DNA of 64,000 nt from Elgaria multicarinata webbii (lineage: Eukaryota > Chordata > Lepidosauria > Squamata > Anguidae), in contig NC_086173.1 in assembly GCF_023053635.1 (NCBI RefSeq), forward strand, positions 137,859,197-137,923,196, in the 5' to 3' direction. Each line of letters starts with the position of its first letter. Positions within the stretch are counted from its first letter, which is position 1. Positions 46,826 to 60,600 of this stretch are shown in pieces. The notes below the pieces were generated by a model. That model did not search any database. It saw only the letters and a program-made list of their open reading frames with translations, and had not been told where the DNA came from. The position numbers were made by a program, and so were the translations under genes.

Positions 46826-49455
46826 TTTGTCACCAAAGACTGAGCTTCTACTGGCATGTTCCTTTGGAAAGAGCATATAAGATGACTAAAGCTGCCATAT
46901 TGTATATGGGAATAAAACTTGAACTCAATAGGGCTTACTTCTGAATATATGATGTTAATGGATGCATTCTGAAGTGACTCAAAAGGAGTGACTCAAAAGA
47001 AGCTGAGAAAGTGATTGTAATGCAGTTCTCAGTTAAACAGTAGAATCTAACATGAGGTGGCCAGAGAATAGTGTAGTAGGTGTTCTCCTGCAGTCCTACT
47101 CCCAACCTGGTGTTGACTTCACATGTCTGTTTATATAATGTCCGCTTTCTCTTAGAGCAGGAGTCCCCAATGTGCTGCTTGTGAAGGGGTCTCTGTAGGC
47201 ACTCATAAAACTTCCCCTATTTTTAAAAATCTATTTACGTGGATTTGAATATAGCTGTAGCAATGAATATATATGAAATGCATACAACTTTCTAGCAATT
47301 ACCATATGCTTCAGCAAAAAGCAGACCAACTATCCAAATAAGTGGCCACTTGAAGGTGATGTGTGTATATGCCATCCATTCAAATATTGAAATCCTTGTA
47401 AGGTCCTCAATCCTTTGCAGGTGAGTGTTTTGTCGGAAGGGCACACAGAATCCATTTACATTAACCATTTGTTAATTTCTATGAAGTAGGTTTATAATTT
47501 AGAAGCACATGTATGTCCGTGAATATTAAAGACTGTTTCAGTATAAAATTTATCTGTAATATCTTCTCTCCCTCACCCCAAAGAAACAACTACTGGATAT
47601 ATGTTTAAAGCGAGCATTAGCTGTATTGCACTGACAGGAGTTAGCTGAATTAGTCCATCCTTTAGTTAAGAGACATTGTGGCCTCCAATACACACGAAAC
47701 AAAATAAGATGCAGCTTAAGATAAGCCAAAGCGATGTCCTGCTGGGTAGGAATTTTGTGGTGGTGCCTACAGCAGTTTCTCAAATTTTCATATTTGCTCA
47801 TGGGTCCCAAAAGTTTGGAGTCCTCTCAGTCTTCGGGTGTTTTAGCCTGCCTCAGTCCTTAAGGGATGACTAGATAGATAAGATGTTCCTGTGACTACTG
47901 CTTCCTGGGTCACTTCGAATCAGAGCTGGAAGGATCATGGAAGTCATCAAATTCCATCCTCTGCACAATGCAGGATGAATGATACCATCCCTGCAGGTTT
48001 CATCAAGTAGCTTGAGAAAGCTTTACTGTCTTTATTATTACAGGGGTGCAAAAGGAGTTCCCCACCTCGAGGGGAAAAACGGGAAAAGACTCTAGGAACA
48101 GGCTCGATGTTTCATGCCATAAAAGCCTTGTTATTAAAGCTTTCCAGGAAACAGAGTAGTTGAACACTCCTTCAAAGTGCTGACTGCTCCTTCGAGGATG
48201 TTTGCTAGAAAGAGGGCTTCAGAAACCCGAGCTGGTTACTAGAATATTTTTTCCCCTGAAAAAGTACGATGTAACAAGAGTGTGGGCTGTCAGGATCTTT
48301 CAACAAGAGTGGACTAGAGGAAGGAGGAGGGCCTAGCGGCCACGATTCCTGGATGGTTTTGCAAACAGATTAGTAGTCAGTGCTGGTTTTATATGATCAA
48401 AGCAGAAGCCAAACCTCTGAAGCACTCTTGTGTAGGGTTGTGGCCCCCCAGCAAAAACCCGATGCAGCCGTTGGGACCAAAAAGTCATACCTCTGATATG
48501 TAAAGATGTGGAAATGTTCAAGTCTAAGCTCTTATGTGATCACTATCCTGTTGCTGTGATCTTTGTACAAACTGTTTCATAGTATCCCTAATAAAAATTA
48601 ACATAGATTCTCAAAAAATAGCTAGTATAGCTAGCATGCTTTTGTAGGCAACCACATAAAGATTGTTTCTCTTAATGTGACGTTCATTAAAGCAAGTCTC
48701 AATGCAAAATTTTGAAAACCCAGCCTCACAAGAAATGGGTGCCAAGGTTTTGGCACCTTGACAGGAGTGGTCATCCACAATTTCTCCAAAACTTGCAAAT
48801 CAGGTGAGGCATCTTTTACTTCATGGCAAACTGTCACAAAGTTCTCTTCCTTCCTTCCCATGCCTTTAAAAATATGGAGCAATGTAGGTAAATGACTGCC
48901 CTTTCTTGAGTTCAAAGAACCTGTATGAATGGCATAATCGTGATGGGTTTTGTGGGCAGCCAGACGCGTTGAGATGTTTTCATCACAGCTGGATATGTCC
49001 CATCCTGGCACAGAGAGGCTTAACAGCTCCTCCATGTCCTCTAGAACTCAGGGAGAGGGCAGAGGCATTTATTCCCTGTGCTATGCCTCTTAATGCCATG
49101 AACTCCCTTATATACACACCCCAGAATCATGTAGGAATGGCATTTACATGCTTACAGAAAGTAAAGGCAGGCTAGAGATAAACATTATCTTGGGCCTTGG
49201 CTTGTAGCGTAGGCACGCCACAGTTCAAACCACTGTGGTCTTCTCTTGTTCTTTAATCCTCCAGAGTTTACTCGGAAGAGGTGGTTAAGGAGGCAGCTAC
49301 TTGACTTGCAGGCACAGACTGGGTTATTTGCAAGCAGAAACTAATGTGACTTCTTTTTCCTCGGCTCAGACAAATTTTTGCTTATATTCATTTTGAAGCA
49401 GAAATATAAAATACAACCCCCTAAAGACATTCTAATCATTGCATTGTCTTTTTTT
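46826..49455. other. Intergenic space between convergent gene ends
   Basis: About 2.6 kb between the PSMD6 and ATXN7 ends. It holds a CR1 3' end (47915-48060) and a short Charlie-like piece near 47160 ('aggagtccccaatgtgctgc'). No exon is recognised. Confidence 0.5.
47915..48060 (-). mobile_element. CR1 LINE 3' end, diverged
   Basis: 'cagagctggaaggatcatgg', 'gtcatcaaattccatcctct' and 'gcacaatgcaggatgaatga' correspond to the reversed classic CR1 3' UTR (compare 61488). Confidence 0.6.
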
Positions 49456-49475
49456 TTTTTTTTTTAAGAAACATG

Positions 49476-49481
49476 TTTATT
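49476..49481 (-). terminator. ATXN7: Candidate distal polyadenylation signal of ATXN7
   Basis: Plus-strand TTTATT, i.e. AATAAA on the transcript strand, at the far end of the long UTR. Confidence 0.45.
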
Positions 49482-49751
49482 TAAAAAGCGGATTTTCTGG
49501 TCATGAAGCAAAAGCACAACTTTTTTCTTATAAATAGTATAAATTATTTTATTTACAGAAACTTGTTACAAAACAAATAGACTATATATTTATTTTCTTC
49601 TTTTAAATATCCAAAGTAATTTTTTTTCTATCCCATGACATTTGTTCATGTACTATACAGCAGCCAACACAAAAGTTCAGCTCTGAGCAGATGCTCTTGA
49701 ATATGTATACAAATTATCAAACTATTCACACATTTTACACAGGAGATTGCT

Positions 49752-49778
49752 TCCCCCCCTCTACCCCCCCTCCCCCCA
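49752..49778 (-). other. G-rich tract in ATXN7 3' UTR
   Basis: The transcript strand carries three G-runs of six or seven bases, separated by A and by TAGA, enough for a G-quadruplex. About 280 bases before the candidate poly(A) signal. Confidence 0.6.
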
Positions 49779-52540
49779 TGGAGCCAGGCTCAACTCCAAA
49801 AGCAAGAAGCTTCCATGGCCTACATTCTCATTGACATTATGTAGTGCTCATTAAAAAATAATAACAATAATCACCTTTCATAAAAAGTAGGGTATTTTGC
49901 ACAAAGCATTTAAAATAACAGGTTTTCTGCTGAAGCAGAACCATCTTTTCAAGTCCAATCCCCTTCACCGTACAATTTCCCCATTCCCCAAAAGACAGAA
50001 CTAAAAGAATCCTTGGCAATAATAACTCTTGCCGGAAGACAACTTGCCGGAAGATGTGATGAAGCCACCTACAAGCACAAGCGCCTCTCCCATCCAATCC
50101 TCGTTGGAATGAATACGGGGGGGGGGGTTGTGCTTTTGCTTTAAAACTCCCATTCATTTCAGTGAGGGTTGTGTGCAGAGGTTGTCGGTAGCTTGTGTCA
50201 GTAGTTTGTAAAATTGCTGTGAGAGGTAACGTTATTTTTTTCCATAATACAAAATAATGTCAACATTCTGTATTTTTTTTTTAAAAAAAAAATTCCTAAC
50301 TGAACATTACAACAGTTATTTGAATTTACCTTTTGAAAGGTACCTCCAGAACTCTTGGCATTATTTTCAAACTGGGGACTCGCTTCAGTCTCATCGTTTG
50401 CTTTATTCCCCTGAATCCTTCCCCTCTCACTCTCATTAATGGAAAGTTATATGTAGGTGGGAAAAGCAAGCTCCATTTTTTTTTTCAACAGAACATTCAA
50501 GTCTTTAAAGGAGAAGCTGTCTAAAAAACAGTCCAAGCTTAAAATCTAGATATATAAATCAGGCACTTTCAGTTTTTCCATTAGTTTTAAACCATATAAA
50601 GACGCACACAAATGTGCACACATGTGGGCACATACACACAAATGCTAAAAAGAAAACGAAGCAGTCTATCGCAACTAAATGTAGTCTTGTGGGACGCAGG
50701 CAACAGTAAGCAACGCTATGTATACCAGAGCAGGCCAACAATATGCAGCCCAAGTACCACACAGCCTCCTCACTCGGAAGGGTGGCGCCTGTGGGCACAG
50801 GGCTGCAACGTCAGAGCCTTCATTTGTATCCAGCAACTCCCAAGACATTAAAAAGGGACACTGCTCCCCACATCCCCACTCCCCAAACAGAGACATCCCT
50901 TAAAAACTGCAAAGTAGGCATGTTAACTATTGGCTTGGCAGTGAACCACTTCAAATTATATAAAAAAAAGGGTATTTGCTTTTTTTTCCTTTTTAATTAA
51001 TAAATACTAGATGATTTTCAATTGTACCAAAACTGGATATAAGAAAAAAAGACCTGTGCAAAAATACATATTTAAATATGTACAATCAATTAACAAAATA
51101 TGTCTTCTGAAATAGGGATACTTCAATATTTATAATAGAGCAAGAAATTCCAAAATAAAGATACAAAAGTATGGGTTTCATTATTTTTGTATAATTCTTT
51201 GTTCATCATTGCAACATTTTAATTTATTTTTTTTTAGGTTAAGAAAACTGCAGGAGTCATAATGAGAAGCTGGAAAGACTATAAAAAAGTGTATCTCTTA
51301 AATTAATACCAAAATCTTTCTAAGAAATAACCCAGTCACTGCAAATCTTGCAAGATAAATTAAATTTGAAATTTCCTTAATTATTTACAATAAGAATGTT
51401 GTCGGACAATAAAAGCTTCAAAAACAATTACTCCATTCATTACTAAGCCTCCAAAATGGAATATTGTTTGTATAATAGTTAAGCAAGTCTACACTTGGAG
51501 GGCAGGCATAAATTAAGACGTCCTCTTGATCTATTGATGGCATGTTTTAAAATGAGAAGCCATAACAGACAGATACAGGACACAATTCCACACTGAATCT
51601 ACTGAGCCGGCTTTGTGCAAGAGCATGACTGTGTGTGTGGGACGCTCCCATTGCTTTCAACGTGGCTTGTGATGCAGACATTCAGTGGGAATTGGGCTTG
51701 TAGCTGTAACCCATATAAATTGAACACAGTGGTAAAATGCTGAACGTTCCACAGAGATCTGAACGTTTTTTTTAAGGAGCCTGGGACTTGCTTTGATGCT
51801 TTTAGAGCAACATAATATTCATAAAACAAAGAGACGTTTTTGAGTACTTAAAGCCACTAAGGTTTAACTTATGAAAAATTTGTCTGCCTTCGAAGGTAAA
51901 TCTATCAAAACCAAATTGCACTTGTGATTGAAAATATCCAACACATGGGATGGAGCCTGTGTCGATTTTCTCTCTGCAGAGCAGATACATTACTTTGGTT
52001 GTCCCCTCCTGCTTCCCAAGTACGCCAATTAAGAGGTTTTTATAACATTTTAGAGTATCCTCTATAAACTGAAGGGGTTGTTCAAAACTCCCCATCCCTT
52101 CAGTATGCAGTCATTTTTAATATTTGCATAATCACTGTCCAAAGTATTTTTCTTTAGCTTAAAACCAACACATGATCTTTTGTGAATTCAAGGCTTTTAG
52201 TATTGTCTGCATAGAGTCTTGTTGCTTCGCTGCTTTTTGATAATTCAGTAGCAAATTTCATGTCGATTTGAAAACCTCAACAGGTAAAAACCAACGAACA
52301 ACCCGCCCCCCCTCAAGCAGCTGCTGCTTGTGGCGGCTTTAGAATCCCTGATGTGCAAATGCACCACCATAGTAGGGAGAGAGAGGCTGGGCTGTGTGAA
52401 CTAGATAGGCTCAGATTGTCTAATCTCAGCAAGATCTGGTGCCCCTTTAAGGCAAAAGTCTACAGGCACAGTCATTCCACTGAGAGCTTTTCCTGCACAA
52501 GCCCTATGGAGGGTAGATTCAGAGTTTTCTTCTTCAATGG

Positions 52541-52850
52541 GCTGGTTCACATTAACAAAATAAGCCACAAAGTTCATTGAAATCACAATGCATACTGAAC
52601 ACAATTTCCATAAGCGCTGCCCAGCCACAACTTGTTGTCTTCGAACCTGGCCAGTATGGCTCGTTGGAGGTGGAAAACAACCCTCCAATAGCCCGTGGGT
52701 TATTGGAAGGTTGTTTCTCCCTCCAACAACCCATGCCACCCAAGTTCAGAAAACATGATGAGCTGCAACTGGGCGGTGATTATGGAAATCACACTGCACA
52801 TGCGGTGCAATTTAACTAAGCTATTACTTATTTTGATTGCACAGACCAGC
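52541..52850. mobile_element. Large fold-back (hairpin) DNA element, copy 3, in ATXN7 3' UTR
   Basis: The left end GCTGGTTCACATTAAC and the inverted right end GCTGGTCTGTGCAATC continue as matching arms ('aaaataag', 'atttccata', 'gcccag', 'gttggag', 'aaacaacc') to a centre at about 52695. An exact 7-base direct repeat TCAATGG flanks it (52534-52540 and 52851-52857), close to the 8-base duplication of hAT elements. No coding frame. Confidence 0.8.
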
Positions 52851-54632
52851 TCAATGGATGTCATCAAGTGGTAGGAATGAAAGTGAATGAAGGAATCTGA
52901 TGGGGTCCCAAGGTGCAATGAATTCTACAGATGCTCCTTTAAGAAGCTCTTAAAATCTAGCAGGCTGAAATCAAAACTGTAGCTAGTTGACACCTTCAGA
53001 CAATCTAACCTCACCTGATGATTGTAAAACTGAGTTCTCATTGGAAAGGAAATGGCTGTCTGAATCCACAATCCAACATACACTCCATTAAAATAGACAG
53101 GAAGTGCATTTTTGTAGACTTGAAAAAGGAAAGCTCCCCGTGGATTATGTGCTATGGTTTGGGTTTATACATTTTCTTCCACTTAAAATGGGTAAAATTC
53201 CGAGTTTTATTTCAAGATTCACTTGAACAATCAACCAGATCAAATGATAATATTAAAGCCCTTCTGAGGATTTTACTTTCCAAAATATTTTTTTTTCTCA
53301 TAGAAATAAAATGACGATTTGGGATTGGATGACAGGTTTAAAATACTCCCCCTTTGCTCACAGGATGGGATGCATTTAACACTGAGCTCAGAATCTGAAC
53401 TGGCACTTAATGCAGTCATCAGAAAATCTGAACATGGACTTTAGAAAACGGGGTGATAATTTGGTTGTGTGAATAATTTGGTTGTATCAACCTACTAGAA
53501 AGTTACTCAAGAAAAACATTTATGACTCAGTCTTATAGGAGTGCGCGCGCGTGTTTTTAAAGGTTGGATGGTACCACCAACTTAGATTGGCATTTTCTGT
53601 TTTTCCCACCCACCTCCCAAAAACAACAAAGGCTTATGGCATACAGTATAGGTCAAGAAATATATTCTTTGGGAATCGTTTTAGAGGTCATTCACCATTT
53701 TGAATGTGAGAGTTTTGCATCTGGGTTTCTGTGGGTTGTTTAAAATCAAAGCACTTTTATTCAAAATCTTGCAGGCAGAGGCCCTCCTGCAAACAATGCC
53801 ACTGTGCAACCTCCATTCATTTCAATGGGCCTTGCACAGGAGCCTCACACAAGCTCCACTGCAACGAACGAAGGATATTAAGCAGCTGTTCTTGGTGGAG
53901 AAAGCCCATAAAATTGTTCTGTACCACGTGATCTTCACTATTTAAAGACTCTTTTTGCATGCTGGCCACAAACATTTGTGTTTGTTTTTTTAAGAACTCC
54001 TGACAGCTTCTTATCCCAAATTACTTGCAAAACGCTGGGCAAAATGTAGACTGGGTTTCTAAATTGTGCTATCTTTGCATTCCAATCAAGGAACATTGCT
54101 ATAAAACACTAAAGCCATATTCCCTTCTGGAGGGCGACTTTTTTTTTTTTAATTTATTGTGCCTAACACATTGTGCCCCCTTATTGAGGGGTTTCTACTC
54201 GATAGTGCCAGAGTGGCGGTTAGTTATGCCTATGACACCATCAGAAGAAAAGAAAAACAAGTCCACAGTAATGTTTTCCCCCAAACGTTGATTTGCCCAA
54301 CCAATCTAGATCAAATAGTGGCAAAAGGATGTACTCCTGTAAGTAATAGCTCACAGGGATTTGTAGCAAGCAGTCCAGACCACTGGTAACACTGATAGGG
54401 ACAATCCTGTGGCTGAACGGCAATCCAGTGTCCATTTCCAAGCTTCACTGCTACAGACATGGCTTCAGGGAAACTCCTTGATTGCGTGACAGTCCAGTAG
54501 ATTTCCACACCTGAGGACTGTGGGAAGCTGGGAGAACTCAAAAGGCATCTTGGAGTCCAGAATTTCCAGGTGGAGATTTTTCCCCCCGCTTGTAGTGAAC
54601 ATAATCCAGTTCTACCATGGTACTGTCAACTG

Positions 54633-54650
54633 TTAAGGACGAGCCTTTGG
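54633..54650 (-). CDS. ATXN7: ATXN7 terminal coding exon
   Basis: Only five codons and a stop: PKARP, TAA. Acceptor TGTAAAAG after a pyrimidine-rich tract. It matches the human ending HQ|PKARP. The same exon continues as the long 3' UTR. Confidence 0.9.
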   Translation of the reverse strand, partial: PKARP

Positions 54651-57600
54651 CTTTTACACAAATGGGGAAAGAAAAAAGAACACAAATAAATAAATAAGTG
54701 GTTCAAGTAGTAAAGCTATACCAAAAACATGCTTTGGCGATATCCAGCAGGTAACAGCCAAATGTCTTGTCTCTTAGGGAGAGTGAATTTTTAAAAACGT
54801 TTCCCCATTTGATCATCACTTGAATGTTTTTGTACAGGATTTTTGTTGCGACAACAGTCAGAAAGAATCTACTTGACCCGTTTTGGTTAGGTAAAAGAAA
54901 ATAGTTGTCAAGATGGCTTCTAAACTTTTAAAAGTTTACTGATCAATAGAATATGACTTTGTTCATTGGCCAATCCTATTCCCCGGGCCAGAAGTTATCC
55001 TCCACTTACTTCACTGTGGTTTACTGCTGTCAAACCCAAAATCCGCAACATACTCAATCTCAAGCAGGCAGACTGCTTCTGGTTACTGAATTGATATTCT
55101 ATTTGGGAATTACTAACTAGGGGACTACGGATGCTCAGTAACAACAACAAAAACAAGAACAACACCTTTCTTGGTTTGTGCAACAGTTTCTAAAATGTAG
55201 TAAGATAACTCACTGATGATATAAAGCCTAGAACGGGCCAAGTGGTCTTGAAACTCCCTGAAATCCTTAAGAGGTTAGCACAAAGTTATGCACGAGAGTT
55301 GATTTCAATGGCATACCTAACCACTTCCAAACAGCTTGTGGTTCAAAGCCCAATGCGGCAGCTGTTGCTGGCTGTGAGAGGGAAAAGTCCCAAACTACAC
55401 AGGAATCGGTGCCTTTCTGTAGCTGACAAGAGAAAAGCCCTACAGGATATGCGAATGATTCTTGGTGGGCCGTACTATTTCCGAACGGCGGGATTCTACG
55501 CTATCTGTTGACAATTCAAAAAGTTCCAACAGGTGGAACAGAATGACGCTTCTAAAATCAACGATCTTATTACCTTTAAAATAAATAAATAAACCACACA
55601 TAAAATCTATAACCAAGATATGCAGCATCTCCTTCTCAGGCAAGACGAAGAGTATCTCCAATATACAAATACAAGTTGCACTCAGAATGAGCATTTGTCA
55701 CAGCCATTAACCTGCACATACATCTGGCCCAAGTAAAGAGTTCATACCTGATGAAGGATAGAATTGTTCATCAGACCTTGCGTCCCTGGGATTGCACCGG
55801 CATGTTTTGTGTGAATGTTGTTCACCGGCGGCAATTTGGCAACCTTGTTTGCTTTGCTGCTGCTGTTTATGCTGCTTGAACCAGGCGAGCACTTTCTTTT
55901 CTTTCCTATGAATTTATCTAGGGAAGGATGCGAATGTGAAAACCCGCTATGTGAGTTTACCGTCAGTTCGCTAGACTGGTGAATGAACGGCCCCAGCGAG
56001 AGAGTGGAATCGCCACTGTTCACCATCACGCTCATTCTTTTTATCGATTCCGCAGGGCTCCCGGTTGGAGGGCCCCTCCCTGATTGGTCGTGTTTGAGGC
56101 TAACGGAGTTAGCTTTACTAGTCATACAATTGAAGCCAACACTGTGGGATGAAGACATCACAGGCGAGTGATAAGAAGCCCCAGAGTTTCCAGAGTTAAC
56201 CACACAGTTTTTCCTAAAGGACTCGGTGGAATGAGAAGAAGGTACTGGCAGCGCGGAACTGTTCTTACGCTTCTTTCCTGAGCTGCCGCTACTGCTGTTG
56301 CTACTGGTACTGTTACAGTTGGCGCTGCTAGCGGAAGGTTCCTTAGGCTTAAAAGACTTGCTGGATTTTAATTTCTGAGGTTTGCTGGACAGGGGCGAAG
56401 GTACTGAGGAAAGCACTGGAGGTGTTGAAGGGGATGTAGACACTTGTCTTGATTGCATACTGCAGGCAGGTTCTGCTGCACCAAAACTAGCAGGGTTGGC
56501 ATTTAGCGTAGTCCCATGGGATGGTACCGATTTACCACTAAGAGATAAACAGGAAGGAGACACGAGCACGGGTGAGGACATAGCTGTGGTGGTGGGTAAG
56601 AGAAAACCTGTCGTGCTGGTGCCGTACTGTGACACAGGTGTGGAGTTTGTCCGGTGTGGAGCACGTACGGATGCAGTGTTGCTTGTCGCTGGAGGAATTT
56701 TCCTAGAGGGCAGAAAAAAATCAGGTAACATGCTTCGCAGATAATTCCACTTTGCTCACGTTATAAAAATAAATGAAATATTTTAACAGAGAGAGACAGA
56801 CAAGGTTTGTGATTACAGACACAAAGCCTATACCCTATACAAGAGGGTATCACGAACAGATAAGGCCACTCGAAGAAGCCACCTAGTTTAACCAAGGTTT
56901 GCACTCTCCTTGCTTAAAACACCGAGGTACTGAATTTTGAGGAACACAAGGAGTGTTCCATCGCCTCCTTCTTTCAAGCTGGAGATCAACGCCTATCCTA
57001 TTTGCTTGGTGTTGTGCATGTGGCACGTCTTCCAGATTTAGAACAGAGATGGGGGAACCTCCAGCCTGTGGGCCTAATCCAATCCACAGAGCTTCCCCAT
57101 CTAGCCTGTGGAGACCGGCTGGGATGCACTCTGCAACCTCAGCTATTATATTTGATCACAGATGTGGGCAGTGGGGGAACCTGTCTCGTACTGCTCCTCC
57201 CAGCACTGGCCAAGTCTGCTCACGGGCCACACGGATGATGCACGCGGTGTGCCGTCCCACACTGGAGCTGACTGAGGCCCTGGCTCCTTCAGCCATCACC
57301 TCAGTTGGGCCCCGCTGAGCCTTCCGCCATAGGGAGAGACACGGCACAGGCGAAGCAGCCCCGACTTGAGGTGGCAGCGCAAGCGACAAAGGTGCCCAGC
57401 CGTCGTGCTGGGTGGATCTCCAGCTGGCACTTTGGATGGGATGAACACTTGCAACAATCATTATACCAGATGTGTCCAGAAAATCATGAATCACTTCCAT
57501 TAATTTAGAAGCTGCTAATAATGTTTAGAAACCATCCATAATTAACTGCAAGAGAAAAGGCATTTTGCGACTTTATTTTGTGTGTGAAAACAAAAACACG

Positions 57601-60600
57601 TAAAAATGAGGTATACCAGTAGCACCTTTTAAAATTCATTCAAATAGTCCTTGATTACTTTGCTTATATGCTGAACTGAAGATGAATTGTTATTCCATTG
57701 TGACCTTGTAGATGATTGCCGTTCCTTACCACTTATTTTGAGAAACCTAGCACACATCATTGGGATTTCTTCTCTCTTTAAAAGTATGCTTGGCCATGGC
57801 TATTAGTCATATGCTTCCCCTATATGAAAGCAAACTCTCTAGACATACTGCCTATGTATCTTTTAAGTTATTGCTGCACATCATTTAGTGGCTTCTTCTA
57901 ATGCTCGTTTTAGAAATTATTAATAAAATATAATACTGATTGTCTAGGAGCTATAGTTGGCATGGATATGGACACTGTCATTCCTTAGTAACATGGCTTT
58001 GTATCTGTTTCTCCTTTCCTGCCACTCCTGAATTCCCATTCTTTCTCTCTCCCTCTCTCTCTCTCTTCCTCTCCCACTCCCTTTGTTGAGGGGTCAAAGA
58101 ATGTTGATATTTAAATGACCAATGAATGAACATTGCTTATTTAGTGGAGCAGCTATGGCTGGATATTTCATTCGCACACCTGCCAGCTTATCAATGAAAT
58201 TAAAAATAAAGCATACATCAGATATGAAAAAGGCGTAATTTGAGCAGCTTCTGGTATTCCACTCTTTACCTTCCTACAAGTTACAAGGCTACTGTTTTGA
58301 GCTTGTAAATTCCCCTTCTGCAGAAATTAAGACTTGTGACATGGATATGATCAAATCTCACAAAACCCACACGAGGACCCTTTCCCCATGTTCTCAGTAT
58401 TTAATACTGTTGACAATTAGGGAAGTGGATTACTTCCCCCTGCCCCCACCCCCACCCCACCGTGTCATCCAATAGCTGTAATGTGAACGACTTCCTGTTG
58501 CAGCCCTTGAAGACACAGCTATTTATGGAGAACTATCCTTTTTTAAAGCATGTGTAACATGAAATTCCTGTGTTTTTTTCCATGGGAAACAATGGTATTT
58601 GAAGATGCAGCCTAAACTACCTTTGATTGTGCTTGGTGTAAGATAGCTGTGGAGTTTGTGACTGGGCACTCAAGGAACTTGGCTCCTGGGATTAATGATA
58701 GTACTGGCTATACTCTGGACTTTGCTTCGCTAATCATAACTGAGCAGTTGTATGTTACTGCTAGATTAATGTTTCAAAGTACTGGGACAGTCTCATTCTA
58801 ATTTATAATTACGTTTGCCAGTTACCTGTTTGGAAAGTTTGTTTATGAACAGCTTATTGACCGATTGTTGAATTTTATAGATATTGTTCATGATATAAGG
58901 CTTTGTACCATGGAATGTACTTAATAAGAGAGAGAGAGAGAGATTACAGTCTGTTCAGTTTCTACTCACTTCCACATCTGCGAGTTAAGATGCTTGTCCA
59001 CCATGACATTAAGTGCACATCGGATATGGTTCCATCGTTTATCAAACACGTAGTAACCTCTTCCAATTTGTCGACTACCAAATGTGCAAAACTGTGGAAA
59101 GGAGGAATATTCACATTAATAATTTTCCTAACTGGACAGACGGACATAACAGTTGCAATAAAAGAACATGGTGGTGGTGGGGAAGTCCTAAGTGTTCATT
59201 CCAGTGAATATGTTACATATGTCGCTATACCAGTAGAGCCAGCCTGCTGATAGGAAATCTTATTTCCCTTTAGAATACTAGTGCTCAATGGAGGCTTTTG
59301 GAATCTCTTTCAGCATATCGCTGGATTCTCAAAACAGCCTATTGTGCCACAGAATAATGTAACATCTACTACAGCAACCATGACCAAACTCAGTGCCCAG
59401 TATTTAGCAGCATGAGAAAACTGCTGCTAATTCACAAATCTGAAACACAAAACAGCCCCTCTCTTAAGAAAGTATAACTTGAAACGTACAGCAGCTGGTT
59501 GAGGATGATGATCTGAATAAAGACAATCCAGTTTTTCAACAGGCTCTTCTTTTTCATCACATTCTCCCTCGTCACTGGATAACCGAGATGCTGGCTCAGC
59601 TGCGGGCAGGGGAGCATGTGGAGATTCATGGACTGATGGAGACTCACTAGGGGCGTTCCCACTGTGTTGGGCCGGACAGCCTGGAGGCCTTCATGAAGGA
59701 GGAATAATTGAATAAATGCAATATTAAGGACTGATTTATCACGTTGCTTAAAAATGGTATTAGATGCATTTTTACACATAAGCATTTCATAGGAAACTTA
59801 TAAACAAAGTAATGGTTAAACCAGGGTTGTATGTATGGCAAAATGAAACTCATTGGAAATGGCCAATGAGTTTTCAGACCAATCCAATAGCAGAGTGAGA
59901 AATAAGCAATTTTAGTATTTCCCTACTGGGTTCTAGATAAGTAGCCTATCCAGGCTACTTTATAATAAATAAAGGCAGAGCAGAGTGTATGGAGAGAATC
60001 ATCCCGTCTCACTCCTTTCTACCTTTTCTAGCAGTCAAAGGCATTAAGTACTGTGATGAAGGGGGAACCTGCATTGAGATAGTAGGCTGACTAGGACTCA
60101 GACACCCAAGTTCACATCCTTATTCAGCTATGAAGCTCAGCAGATGAACTTGGCCCAGTCATTCACTCTCAGCCTAACCTACTTGACTGGGGCGGGGAGG
60201 TGTTGTGGAAAGAGGCCATATATATTGCCTTGATCTTCTTGGAGGATGCGTGTGTGCGCACAAGTGTGTATACATTTCCCTCATAAAAACGCTAGCTAAT
60301 AACCATTGTGGCTCTATGGTTTCTCTGACCATTTCTTTTTAAGCAGAATTTATCACTTAGTCATTCATTCATTCATTCCATTTCAATACTGCCCCATAGC
60401 TGAAGCTCTCTGGGTGAGTCACAAAAATTAAGAGCCATTAAAACGCATTATACAAAGTATAAAGAGAAAGCCATTTACATAAAACCATATCTAAGTACAA
60501 TTTGTTAAACCACCAGCCAAAGACGATCAAAGGGCTAATTTAAGACTCATTGTATGCTGTCAAATGCCTGAGAGAAGAGGGCAGCTTTAACCTGGTGTTG

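Larger units (their letters stand above)
49456..54632 (-). other. ATXN7: ATXN7 3' UTR
   Basis: Follows the TAA at 54633-54635 on the minus strand. No splice signals or other gene are needed to explain the 5.2 kb. It is AT-rich with several minus-strand AATAAA hexamers; the last convincing one is at 49476-49481, followed by an A-run (plus-strand T-run 49448-49465). The human UTR is also several kilobases long. It contains a fold-back element (52541-52850) and a G-rich tract (49752-49778). The true end and any proximal sites cannot be fixed without transcript data. Confidence 0.65.

Noticed and set aside
55742-56731. The 329-codon frame as a complete intronless gene
   Set aside because: It is the large ATXN7 exon: the real boundaries are the splice sites at 56702 and 55748, and the flanking codons are intron.
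57002-57500. Frames of 78-121 codons in the ATXN7 intron
   Set aside because: GC-rich repeat-like sequence; not matched to any ATXN7 exon, and the flanking exons already join in phase without it.
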